A DNA stretch of 64,000 nt from Roseburia hominis. Its GTDB lineage: Bacteria; Bacillota; Clostridia; Lachnospirales; Lachnospiraceae. Both the position numbers and the translations under genes were made by a program. Under the pieces are notes generated by a model. The model saw only the letters and a program-made list of their open reading frames with translations. It was not told the origin of the DNA and did no database searches. The stretch spans positions 124,001 to 188,000 of the forward strand of contig CP159990.1 in the NCBI GenBank assembly GCA_040702975.1. Direction: 5' to 3'. Shown in pieces: positions 53,815 through 61,624 of the stretch (the stretch's first letter is position 1; each line of letters opens with the position of its first letter).

Positions 53815-54924
53815 TCACAACTCTATCATGCTTAAGAAAGACATTAGTTGCTCCTTCGTTGCAGGTGCTACCACTCTTTCAGGATTCTTATATATCCTCT
53901 TAAACTTTTCAAAAATAGGTTCAAAGATCTCACTACTTCGAGTATGAGAAAGAATTCTATGAAGACTAATAACAATTGGTTCCTTATCAAACAAGATTAC
54001 TGGTGTGAAAATCGCGGTAGATGTATAAGAAACCAGTATTCTGTTTTCTATATCTGACATACCACTATATAAAACTTCCATTGGAAGCTCTTGTTTCTTA
54101 TATAACTCTATCTCAACATTTGTCCTCTCAACACTTCTTGGATGAGGCTTGCAAACCACATTTGTTTTTCCTATATATTCAGTGATTAATGAATAACATT
54201 TATCAATTTCATCATAATCGGCGTCAGTTAAATCCTTAAAAGGCCGTAGAGTATCAAAAATAATGCACTTTTCATTAATCTCGTCATCTTTCCCAACTGA
54301 AAAGATATCAAGCAGCATATGTCTTGTCTCTTCAGTAAAAGCAAGTCTAGGCATCTGCGTGACTGGCAATATTCCCACACTTTCAGGTGGTTCTACCAAA
54401 GGAGGAACATTTGCCATCATGCTGGTTCTCTCTGGTATATCCAATTTCCATCCCAGAAGCTTTTCTGCTGCTAATTTCATCCTGGTAGCATTGAGAGGAT
54501 GGGAATTCGCTGCATAGGTTCCGAGACCATCCTCATATACAACTCGTGTCATATCTGAATTTCTATCCAACAAAACCTTATGAAGGATCGTTTTTGGAAA
54601 TGCCCTGCTGGATGAATAGTATGTTTTATAGGCAATATTCTTAGGCAAGAAAGGAGATGCCATTCTGTGTGCGAATAGCATCTGGAGAAAACCTTGTACT
54701 CTCCCGGGCGCTCCGATCTTTGAGCAATCAACAGGAATAACTTTTTGAAAAATTTTGTACTTTTCAAGTCTTTTAGCAACTTCCTCATAATGGGGGAACA
54801 TCCCAAAGATGTAGAGATCTGCTTCCAAGCCCAAACAAAGAGTAATGCTGATTGCTCCAATCACCTGATATGGAGTCGTACACGCAAAATATGCATCTTT
54901 TAATTCATAGTTTTGTCTTTCCAT
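53815..54924 (-). CDS. GT52-type glycosyltransferase (sialyltransferase-like)
   Basis: A 369-aa protein. It starts with DAYFACTTPYQVIGAISITL, continues with VVYEDGLGTYAAN and VVCKPHPRSVE, patterns of the GT52 family, which includes lipooligosaccharide alpha-2,3-sialyltransferases. These use CMP-sugars, so this is the natural acceptor of the CMP-nonulosonate made downstream and may attach it to the growing polysaccharide. The YEDG and KPHPR blocks are the family's active-site elements. No signal or membrane segment. Confidence 0.8.
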   Translation of the reverse strand: MERQNYELKDAYFACTTPYQVIGAISITLCLGLEADLYIFGMFPHYEEVAKRLEKYKIFQKVIPVDCSKIGAPGRVQGFLQMLFAHRMASPFLPKNIAYKTYYSSSRAFPKTILHKVLLDRNSDMTRVVYEDGLGTYAANSHPLNATRMKLAAEKLLGWKLDIPERTSMMANVPPLVEPPESVGILPVTQMPRLAFTEETRHMLLDIFSVGKDDEINEKCIIFDTLRPFKDLTDADYDEIDKCYSLITEYIGKTNVVCKPHPRSVERTNVEIELYKKQELPMEVLYSGMSDIENRILVSYTSTAIFTPVILFDKEPIVISLHRILSHTRSSEIFEPIFEKFKRIYKNPERVVAPATKEQLMSFLSMIEL

Positions 54925-54974
54925 TTTATCTCACTATTCTTCTATAAATTCTATTATGTTATAGTCTTGTTCTC

Positions 54975-56120
54975 CTATTGCTTTATACTTTTCACATACG
55001 ACTCCATATAAGGCCAAAGGACAAGATAAAGCATAATCGGCATGCCGTACTGGCCAAATATAAATTTATCTGTCATTCCTCTTATTATTACTGATATCAT
55101 CGCAATTGCTATCAAATGCTGTCCATTCTTAAATTCGTATATTAAACTCTTAATTGCTACAATCAAAAATGCTAACAATGCTATCAAACCATTACATGCG
55201 TGCAACTGTAAAAAGCTATTATGAGTATTATAATTATATGAAACTATTACTGGTATGTACTTAAGTGGAGTTCCGAAAAATAAATACACAATGCTTTCTT
55301 TTGTTTTATTGAAATAACTTCCCCAGATTATCTCACGTGCCGTATTATCTGTACCTCTAGACTGCCACTTTCCAAGATTCATGAAGCTATCAAATATATT
55401 AACATTCCTAAAAGACATTACAGCAAGAAATATAATAACAGCAATTGCCATTATAATGTAATTTCGAGTACTCTTTTGGGCATAAGATCGTAAATAATAT
55501 ACTAAAATAAGTACTAACAGAACCGAACAGGATAGGATGCCTCCTCTCCCTCTAGCCCAAATCGAAAGCAAAAAACTCAACATAGCCGGTAATATATCAA
55601 AAATTCTAAATTCATGGTTTGAATTTTGTATGCATAAATAATAATAGGCACATGACAAAACAAGTAATACGGAAACATAATTTCCGCTACTTATCAAAAT
55701 CGTACTTGCATACCCTCCTCTAAAATAGACTGTTAGGAAAACGAAAGCGCTCACATAGAAACACACTAAACCATTCTTATATGTCTGTGGATATACAAAC
55801 ATTGCAACTAAAACACCAAAAAGGAGTAAATCATTAACCAAATCACGATATCCTACATTTCCTATAATTATGCAATTGATTAGTTCTGTAAAAATATATA
55901 TAACAATTGTAAGTGTTAGTGCAGAGTTTAAGATTTTTTTATCAAAAACAAGTTTCACAAGTCCTATAATTCCAGTTACATACAAAACCCCTAAATAAAT
56001 AGTCGTTCCATGGTCAGTCATCCTATAAAGGTTTACTACCCAAAAGAGCACAGGTAACCACGACAACCAGTCTTTCTTCATAGGTTTTGTAATTAGAATT
56101 TTAGATCCTTTAATTTGCAT
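54975..56120 (-). CDS. O-antigen polymerase-like membrane protein (Wzy)
   Basis: A 381-aa integral membrane protein with about ten hydrophobic segments and a large periplasmic-type loop after residue 240 (NVNIFDSFMNLGKWQSRG with an RxR-like region, and NTHNSFLQLHACNGLIALLA). The NTHNSFLQLHACNG motif is typical of Wzy/O-antigen ligases. It should join repeat units outside the membrane. The gene is AT-rich compared with its neighbours, as is common for wzy. The 219 bp upstream (56121-56339) is AT-rich and has no gene I can support. Confidence 0.8.
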   Translation of the reverse strand: MQIKGSKILITKPMKKDWLSWLPVLFWVVNLYRMTDHGTTIYLGVLYVTGIIGLVKLVFDKKILNSALTLTIVIYIFTELINCIIIGNVGYRDLVNDLLLFGVLVAMFVYPQTYKNGLVCFYVSAFVFLTVYFRGGYASTILISSGNYVSVLLVLSCAYYYLCIQNSNHEFRIFDILPAMLSFLLSIWARGRGGILSCSVLLVLILVYYLRSYAQKSTRNYIIMAIAVIIFLAVMSFRNVNIFDSFMNLGKWQSRGTDNTAREIIWGSYFNKTKESIVYLFFGTPLKYIPVIVSYNYNTHNSFLQLHACNGLIALLAFLIVAIKSLIYEFKNGQHLIAIAMISVIIRGMTDKFIFGQYGMPIMLYLVLWPYMESYVKSIKQ

Positions 56121-56339
56121 CTTCTTCCATTCCTTATTAACATTATTTATAATAATTATTCCATCTGAACTTCTTTATATTGTCTGTTTCCTTATCTATT
56201 TCTTCACATAAAAATTGGATCAACTCGTTAAATATGATATATTCTCTGAATCATAACTTTCAGATATACTATTTTCATTCTCATCTTGACATATTTGTTC
56301 AAAATTCATATTTTCTATATGTTTTGTTTTCTTTAATGT

Positions 56340-57509
56340 TTAATGTTTTCTCTTTGCCATATCTTTCTGATAAGTCATCACATGTTCTATTGCATAACTA
56401 AAGAAAGGAACCGGATCAGCCCATGAAAAAATATAATCTTTCTGCTTAAAGCAGTAAAACCATGACGGATGAACTTTGAACCTATCAGGGTTTTTTATGA
56501 GCCACATAAAATCCGTGTGAAAATAACGGAGAGCCAAATGTTCCGGGATAGGTTTAGTCATGGGAACTAATCTTTTCCCATAAGCCAGGTCGAGCATATT
56601 TCTAACGGGCTCCGTTCCAGCCCATTCACAAATTTTTATACTCGCAGGAATACGTCCATTAATTTCCATAACCTTAGGTGTTTCATCACGAGGATCCATG
56701 ATAAAACCTATATGGCCAAAGCTCGTCCATCCTAAAGCTTCGAGTAATCTATTTGAACTATCAATCATAACTGGATGGTTGATTGTTCTGATATAACATC
56801 CTGGACCACCATCAATTGGAAACCATCTGCAAGATTCAACGACAAGCGTTGCCTGGGGCTTGTGACCCTTATCCATCATCACATAACCACCATATTGAAG
56901 GCCACCCTTTGGAATAAGCTCTTGTATAACATATTCCTCCGGGACAATCGTTCCGTCAGCTATATATCTATCCAGCTCATCTCGGTTCATAATCCGTTTA
57001 AAACCAGCGGCACCACTGCCTTTTCTGGGTTTCGCACAGATCGGAAACGAAACTTTGGACAAATACTCTTCCATCGTTTCATCATCCATTTTGGTAATAG
57101 GACAAGGAATTCCATTTTCCATGCAAGCTTTCATAGTGAGTTGTTTGTCGTAAGCTTTAAGGAAAGCTTCTCTAGGGGCAGCGATGATTTTAAGTTCTGG
57201 ATACTTTTCCTGTATTTCCCCACCGATACATATATCAGTAGCTCTCTCCAAGATTGGAAAAAGCATATCATATCCATTTCCCAACTCCTTTTCTATTGCT
57301 GTGCGATAAATATCTACATCTTCCCTTATTCCATGAACTACAACTCTCTTGCTCGGATAATGAGACGTATATCCCACATCCAGCTTAGATTCACACATCG
57401 TAGTAACTTTGCAACCAAGTCCATGTAATTGGTGAAGAAGACTTGGAATCTGTCTGCCATAGCCATCTAAAAGAAGGACTTTTTTCCCTTTATAACTCGA
57501 TTCTGCCAC
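56340..57509 (-). CDS. ATP-grasp carboxylate-amine ligase (polysaccharide locus)
   Basis: A 389-aa ATP-grasp enzyme with a biotin-carboxylase-like N-terminal region (KVLLLDGYGRQIPSLLHQL), an ATP-binding strand FPICAKPRKGSGAAGFK (residues about 152-168) and a C-terminal metal site in VMEINGRIPAS. It should form an amide bond, likely attaching an amino acid to a sugar of the repeat unit or to an uronic acid. The start is a GTG at 57509 with GGAG upstream. It follows the epimerase gene by 1 bp. Substrate unknown. Confidence 0.8.
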   Translation of the reverse strand: MAESSYKGKKVLLLDGYGRQIPSLLHQLHGLGCKVTTMCESKLDVGYTSHYPSKRVVVHGIREDVDIYRTAIEKELGNGYDMLFPILERATDICIGGEIQEKYPELKIIAAPREAFLKAYDKQLTMKACMENGIPCPITKMDDETMEEYLSKVSFPICAKPRKGSGAAGFKRIMNRDELDRYIADGTIVPEEYVIQELIPKGGLQYGGYVMMDKGHKPQATLVVESCRWFPIDGGPGCYIRTINHPVMIDSSNRLLEALGWTSFGHIGFIMDPRDETPKVMEINGRIPASIKICEWAGTEPVRNMLDLAYGKRLVPMTKPIPEHLALRYFHTDFMWLIKNPDRFKVHPSWFYCFKQKDYIFSWADPVPFFSYAIEHVMTYQKDMAKRKH

Positions 57510-57510
57510 T

Positions 57511-58356
57511 TTATTCGCTCCTCAACGGATACACCGCTTTATTTAATAAGTAAGTTTTTTCATTTTCACCAAGGATTCCTTTAAGCACTGCATAACTAGC
57601 ATTGACAACCCATTGAGGAATCCAAAGAACCCGCTTGGCTCGACCTTCAGCTTTTTCCGCCAGTATGTACGCAACTGTATCCATCATCACATTATCCTTG
57701 ATAATCCTTATATCATTCTTTGGCTCTTCTTGACACCAATCAACCATTGCGTTAACTGCATTGTTTATATTAAGAATTTCAAACTGCGTTCCTTTCCCAA
57801 TCTTGTAGGCAAGACTAGGATATTTCAGGTAGTACCTCTTCTGTATATCTCTCTTAATCGTATCTGTATATACAGGAGAGAATCTAAAAATAGTGTGATG
57901 GGGAAGCTTTCGACACTCGGCCTCTGCTAATGCCTTACTCTTCCCATAGTTGCTCACAGGATTAAGTTTTGTCTCTCCATTCACAGGCTTCTTTCCATCG
58001 TAGAAACCATAGACATCAACTGTACTAATAAAAAGAACTGGTCGGTCGTTTGCTACTTCAAATACATTTTTTGCGCATTCTACATTAACATGATAATAGC
58101 AATCCCAAGAAAGATCTGGTTCATCCTCTGTGTGTGCCAATGCGGCAAGATGGATGAACCGATCCACTTTATTGCTATCAGCGATTTCTTTTAATCTTTC
58201 TTCATCTCCAAGATCTGCACTATAGTGGTAATAGTTCCCACCACAAGTCTGATCCCTGCTTCTATCTATTCCAACAACAGTATGCCCCGCATTAAGAAGT
58301 CCTTGAACAAGCTGAGATCCAATCATACCACTTGATCCAGTAACTAAAATAGTCAT
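57511..58356 (-). CDS. NAD-dependent epimerase/dehydratase
   Basis: A 281-aa extended SDR enzyme: ILVTGSSGMIGSQLVQGLLN (NAD loop), FIHLAALAHTEDEPDLSWD, and the YGKSKALAE triad (Tyr and Lys) with VNGETKLNPVSN. It epimerises or dehydrates a nucleotide sugar. Its ATG overlaps the stop of the sugar transferase gene by 4 bp. The ATP-grasp gene is immediately after it; the two may modify one sugar in turn. Specific sugar unknown. Confidence 0.82.
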   Translation of the reverse strand: MTILVTGSSGMIGSQLVQGLLNAGHTVVGIDRSRDQTCGGNYYHYSADLGDEERLKEIADSNKVDRFIHLAALAHTEDEPDLSWDCYYHVNVECAKNVFEVANDRPVLFISTVDVYGFYDGKKPVNGETKLNPVSNYGKSKALAEAECRKLPHHTIFRFSPVYTDTIKRDIQKRYYLKYPSLAYKIGKGTQFEILNINNAVNAMVDWCQEEPKNDIRIIKDNVMMDTVAYILAEKAEGRAKRVLWIPQWVVNASYAVLKGILGENEKTYLLNKAVYPLRSE

Positions 58357-59063
58357 CTCTTCACCTCTTCCAGTGCCCTTCTATCACCATTAACCGCATC
58401 AATGAGTTCTTCTAAAATGTCGACTGGTGTATGATGCGTAATCGTTCCCCAGATGCATCTCACCGTTTGCCAAATCATCTTGATGTCATATCCTATGGCT
58501 TGCTCACCTACATAGTAGCGGTCGAGAGCTAACCGTGTAGGCGCAACCTTATCCATGTATTCTTCTTCGTCCTCGATATCGTCGCCATAAAGATAGTCAT
58601 AGAGAGCTGCGGGAGATGCTAAACCCGGTTTCAACAATGCCACAATTGCATTCTCCCCACCTCTAGTTATCGGAATCTGATCAACTGCTGCAGGACGCGG
58701 ACCAACCACAGCCATGTCACCCTTCAATATGTTAATAAGCTGGGGCAGCTCATCAATTTTCAGCCGCCGAATCAGCTCTCCAAAACGAAATATGCGGTTT
58801 GTATCAGCTCTCAGGCTTTTCTCATCTGCGTTCTTATCCACTCGCATGGATCGGAATTTATACATCAGGAACTCTTTATTGTCTTTTCCCACTCTGTGTG
58901 CCATATAAAATACTGGCCCTGGATCGGAAATCTCAATCCCCAGTATGGCAAAAATCCAAATAGGAGACGTCCCGATGATTCCGAGTAATGAGCAGATTAT
59001 ATCAAATCCTCTCTTTACGGATTCATATACTGGTTTTTCTTTAATCCTGTAATGGTGTTCCAT
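58353..59063 (-). CDS. Undecaprenyl-phosphate sugar-1-P transferase (PglC-like)
   Basis: A 236-aa bacterial sugar transferase. One hydrophobic N-terminal re-entrant helix (GFDIICSLLGIIGTSPIWIF) is followed by PGPVFYMAHRVGKDNKEF, YKFRSMRVDKNADE, LRRLKIDELPQLINIL and KGDMAVVGPRPA (the conserved DE and GPRP segments). It attaches the first sugar phosphate to undecaprenyl phosphate and so starts the repeat unit. The size is that of monotopic PglC/WcaJ-core enzymes. With the PglD-like and PglF-like genes, the first sugar may be a diacetamido-trideoxy (bacillosamine-type) sugar. Confidence 0.9.
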   Translation of the reverse strand: MEHHYRIKEKPVYESVKRGFDIICSLLGIIGTSPIWIFAILGIEISDPGPVFYMAHRVGKDNKEFLMYKFRSMRVDKNADEKSLRADTNRIFRFGELIRRLKIDELPQLINILKGDMAVVGPRPAAVDQIPITRGGENAIVALLKPGLASPAALYDYLYGDDIEDEEEYMDKVAPTRLALDRYYVGEQAIGYDIKMIWQTVRCIWGTITHHTPVDILEELIDAVNGDRRALEEVKR

Positions 59064-59068
59064 CTCTT

Positions 59069-59740
59069 CTATCCTCTCTTAAATGCGCATTCAAATGCCT
59101 CCGCATAATTGCAGCCTGCCTGTACACCACGGTAGGCAGCCAGCCCTTCCAGTGCTTCCACCGAACGGGGATGAGGATATGGCCGCATAACACCTTTATA
59201 AGCAGATAAAGCCTTAAGCTTAACGTCCACACCTGTTTTTCCAATCTCCACAAAATAATTTGGAGTAAATCGGTTTGCAGATGTATCAAAAGACCATTCT
59301 GTAGAAGAAGGGACTTCCATATAAAGCAGTTCCTTCAAAGCAGAGATGCTACCCCTTCTCTGGAACAGACGGCATGCTGCCTGCACTGCATAAGAAGTAT
59401 TGACATGGTCGTTGTTTGTGTCCGACGGATGGTGCGTGATAATGGCCTCCGCATTCCAGTCCGCAATACAGGATTCAACAAACTGAACTAACTCCAAATG
59501 GGGAACCGTGTTCATTTTTATATTTGGAAAGCTGGCATGATAAGTCTTTTCCACACCAAGAAGAGTCAGCGCCTCTTCCTCGTCCGAAGATAATGTGGAC
59601 GACAAATCTTTCCTCGCCGCTACCTGTGAAACCATGATTGCCACAGCTACTTTATGTCCTTCATTAATGAACTTATGTATTGTTGCGCCTACACCTAAAA
59701 CTTCATCGTCCGGATGTGCTACTACTACTAAATAATTCAT
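59069..59740 (-). CDS. PIG-L family deacetylase
   Basis: A 223-aa zinc-dependent deacetylase. It begins YLVVVAHPDDEVLGVGATI, where the AHPDDE motif binds zinc, and has ITHHPSDTNNDHVNTS with another His ligand. Members remove acetyl from N-acetyl sugars such as GlcNAc-linked substrates. It lies 5 bp before the sugar transferase and after the PglD-like gene, so it acts on a sugar precursor or the finished chain. A free amino group left by it could be used by the ATP-grasp ligase. Confidence 0.87.
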   Translation of the reverse strand: MNYLVVVAHPDDEVLGVGATIHKFINEGHKVAVAIMVSQVAARKDLSSTLSSDEEEALTLLGVEKTYHASFPNIKMNTVPHLELVQFVESCIADWNAEAIITHHPSDTNNDHVNTSYAVQAACRLFQRRGSISALKELLYMEVPSSTEWSFDTSANRFTPNYFVEIGKTGVDVKLKALSAYKGVMRPYPHPRSVEALEGLAAYRGVQAGCNYAEAFECAFKRG

Positions 59741-59763
59741 TTCTATCTCCCCATCTTCAAAGC

Positions 59764-60393
59764 CTAAAAGAAACTGACTTCTTTTCCTGTCGCTTCCCTA
59801 TATTCCTTTGCAAAATCAGAATTACTATCGGCCGGTTCCACCATTGATTTCACCGTTGGTTCCACTGTCGCTTCCACCACCGGCTTTACGACCCTCTCCT
59901 GGTATACTAGCACCATACCCCCGGCTTCCAACTTTTTCTCGCTTTCAACTTTACCTCCGGCCTTTACGATTGCTCCGGCATTCACATGAACACAATCGCC
60001 TAGTATAACGTCATGATCAACAATCGCTCCGATTGAGATAATGCAGCCAACACCAACCTGTGTATTTGCATTCACAATCGCTTGCGGCTCAACTATCGTT
60101 CCTTTTTCTAGATGGCAGTTCTTGCTCACATAAGCAGTCGGATGTATAAAAACAGGTATCTCATATCCGATAGTCTTCAATTTATGTATCAATTCATTCC
60201 GCAGATGGTTATCTCCAATTCCAGCAAAAGCAGAATCATATATTTCGTGCAACCGCTCCAGATCAGAAACCTTTCCCACAGCAATGTCACTGCGGTCATC
60301 TACAAAATCTATCCTGTTATACTTTCCTGTCGCCTCGGCCACTTCTTTTACAACTCTGCCGTGTCCGCTAGCTCCCAATATCAGCAAATCCAT
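59764..60393 (-). CDS. PglD-like acetyltransferase with Val-Glu-Pro-rich tail
   Basis: A 209-aa acetyltransferase: DLLILGASGHGRVVKEVAEA at the N-terminus, AYVSKNCHLEKGTIVEPQAI and then hexapeptide turns (IVNANTQVGVGCIISIGAIV). It resembles PglD, which N-acetylates a UDP-4-amino sugar in bacillosamine synthesis. After residue about 165 comes a low-complexity tail with repeats such as VEATVEPTVKSMVEP, which is not typical for the family. It is the first gene of the long operon after the leader; GAGG lies upstream of the ATG. Confidence 0.83.
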   Translation of the reverse strand: MDLLILGASGHGRVVKEVAEATGKYNRIDFVDDRSDIAVGKVSDLERLHEIYDSAFAGIGDNHLRNELIHKLKTIGYEIPVFIHPTAYVSKNCHLEKGTIVEPQAIVNANTQVGVGCIISIGAIVDHDVILGDCVHVNAGAIVKAGGKVESEKKLEAGGMVLVYQERVVKPVVEATVEPTVKSMVEPADSNSDFAKEYREATGKEVSFF

Positions 60394-60708
60394 CTGTGAG
60401 CCTCATAAAAATCTATCTGTTATGCGCGTGTGGACATCCACACAGCTGCTACTTCTCCAAAATTTATGTACTTTTCCACCCATTTCTGTCCTCGAACATT
60501 TGGTTGCTATTATCTCAACATCAAGATACTTTCTTCTCAAACGGCTTAATCCCTGCAAAGCACTTTGCCTCCGTTCTATTTATCATTTATCTTTCTATAA
60601 TTTCCTCATAATCACTGCCAAAATAAATATCCATCGAATTATTAATCAGTATATCTCCCCAATTAAAAAAAGCCCCTTCTCCTCCAGGACTTTTTCCACT
60701 CACACCTT
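60394..60708 (-). promoter_or_regulatory. Leader of the polysaccharide operon downstream of loaP
   Basis: A 315-bp non-coding stretch between loaP and the PglD-like gene. It has a GTGTGGA/TCCACAC dyad (60428-60443) just before the PglD-like start and a GCAAAG/CTTTGC dyad (60555-60568). It also contains the terminator-like hairpin listed separately. LoaP works on terminators in such leaders, so it may be the target region. Confidence 0.5.
60664..60691 (-). terminator. Weak terminator between loaP and the operon
   Basis: Minus strand: AGTCC (60691-60687) pairs with GGGCT, leaving a loop TGGAGGAGAAG, and is followed by seven T. The stem is short with a G-T pair. A weak terminator in this position fits control by LoaP-dependent readthrough. 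Confidence 0.55.
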
Positions 60709-61218
60709 CTATTCTCTTTTCTCCACGATCTCCAACCCCACTTCAATCTTCTGCTTTCTTCCAAACATCTCCACTTCCAGATAAGCCTTTCTCTTATGCC
60801 TGTCAATCTTCCGAATGCAACCTTCCAGCCCCATAAGCGGACCTTCCTTCACAATAATCTGCTCTCCTTCGATAATTCCTTCCGACATCCGAACAACCTG
60901 CTCATCCCCGCCAACATCTCTCAGGAACCCAATCTCTTCCTCCCTAAGCGGCACAATCTCATCTCCCGTACCAATCAGCTTCGTAAGTCCAATCACCTTC
61001 TCAAGCTGCTGATACATCTCTTCCAATTGTTCCGTAACAACAAAAACATATCCGGGAAAAAGGACCTTCTGATTCACGGTCCATTCACCCCGGATACGTT
61101 TCTTCTCTTCATAGTAAGGGATAAAGCAGCGTTTCAGCACATCAGAATTCACATTCTTCAAACATTGCTTCCGAATGTTCTCCTCTGTACCCGTGCGCAC
61201 CTGCACAACGTACCACAT
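60709..61218 (-). CDS. loaP: LoaP transcription antiterminator (NusG paralogue)
   Basis: A 169-aa NusG-type protein: an NGN domain (MWYVVQVRTGTEENIRKQC, YYEEKKRIRG and LFPGYVFVVTEQLEEMY, residues about 1-110) and a KOW-type C-terminal domain (GEQIIVKEGPLMGLEGCIRK, residues about 120-155). The LoaP family lies at the head of large exopolysaccharide or polyketide clusters in Firmicutes and stops premature termination in the operon. GGAGA lies upstream of the ATG. It has its own promoter at 61541-61569 and a leader of about 316 nt. Downstream minus-strand genes down to 42083 are probably its targets. Confidence 0.9.
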   Translation of the reverse strand: MWYVVQVRTGTEENIRKQCLKNVNSDVLKRCFIPYYEEKKRIRGEWTVNQKVLFPGYVFVVTEQLEEMYQQLEKVIGLTKLIGTGDEIVPLREEEIGFLRDVGGDEQVVRMSEGIIEGEQIIVKEGPLMGLEGCIRKIDRHKRKAYLEVEMFGRKQKIEVGLEIVEKRE

Positions 61219-61391
61219 GTCTGGTCTCCTTATTCGTTTTAATCCCTTGCCTAAATAAATATTCTTTTAATGCCTAATTCCTATTACATTTTTGCATATT
61301 GTAAGATTACTGTTCTAGCATCCTAACTTACAACTTACATCCTTACACTTAACACCTAAAGCTTTATAACATACACTCATACAGAATAACC

Positions 61392-61453
61392 GAGCCTGCC
61401 TCTTCATCCAAAATGGCAATGCTTCGCCATTCTGTCTTTATTCAGGCAGACTC
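61392..61453 (-). promoter_or_regulatory. Nested hairpin in the loaP leader RNA
   Basis: GAGCCTGCCT (61392-61401) pairs with AGGCAGACTC (61444-61453), with one mismatch that is a G-T pair in the RNA. Inside, AATGGC (61412-61417) pairs with GCCATT (61426-61431). It lies in the transcribed leader of loaP, so it may act as an RNA control element. The rest of 61219-61624 holds the promoter and no gene I can support. Confidence 0.55.
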
Positions 61454-61540
61454 TTTACTCCATATCACATCCGGCACTCCCAAACGCGGCAAGGCGACGA
61501 TTTGGAAATACAGGAATTTGCCCATCTCTAATCTTCATGT

Positions 61541-61569
61541 ATTCTAACATGAACCATTATAACTGTCAA
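61541..61569 (-). promoter_or_regulatory. Sigma-A promoter for loaP
   Basis: Minus strand: TTGACA (61569-61564), 17-bp spacer, TAGAAT (61546-61541). A perfect -35 and a 5/6 -10. Start of transcription is expected near 61534, giving a leader of about 316 nt before loaP. Confidence 0.75.
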
Positions 61570-61624
61570 CTCTTTGTTGCCGGTTCTTTTATAAGCATTC
61601 TTCTATACAACAAAAAGTGTCCTT

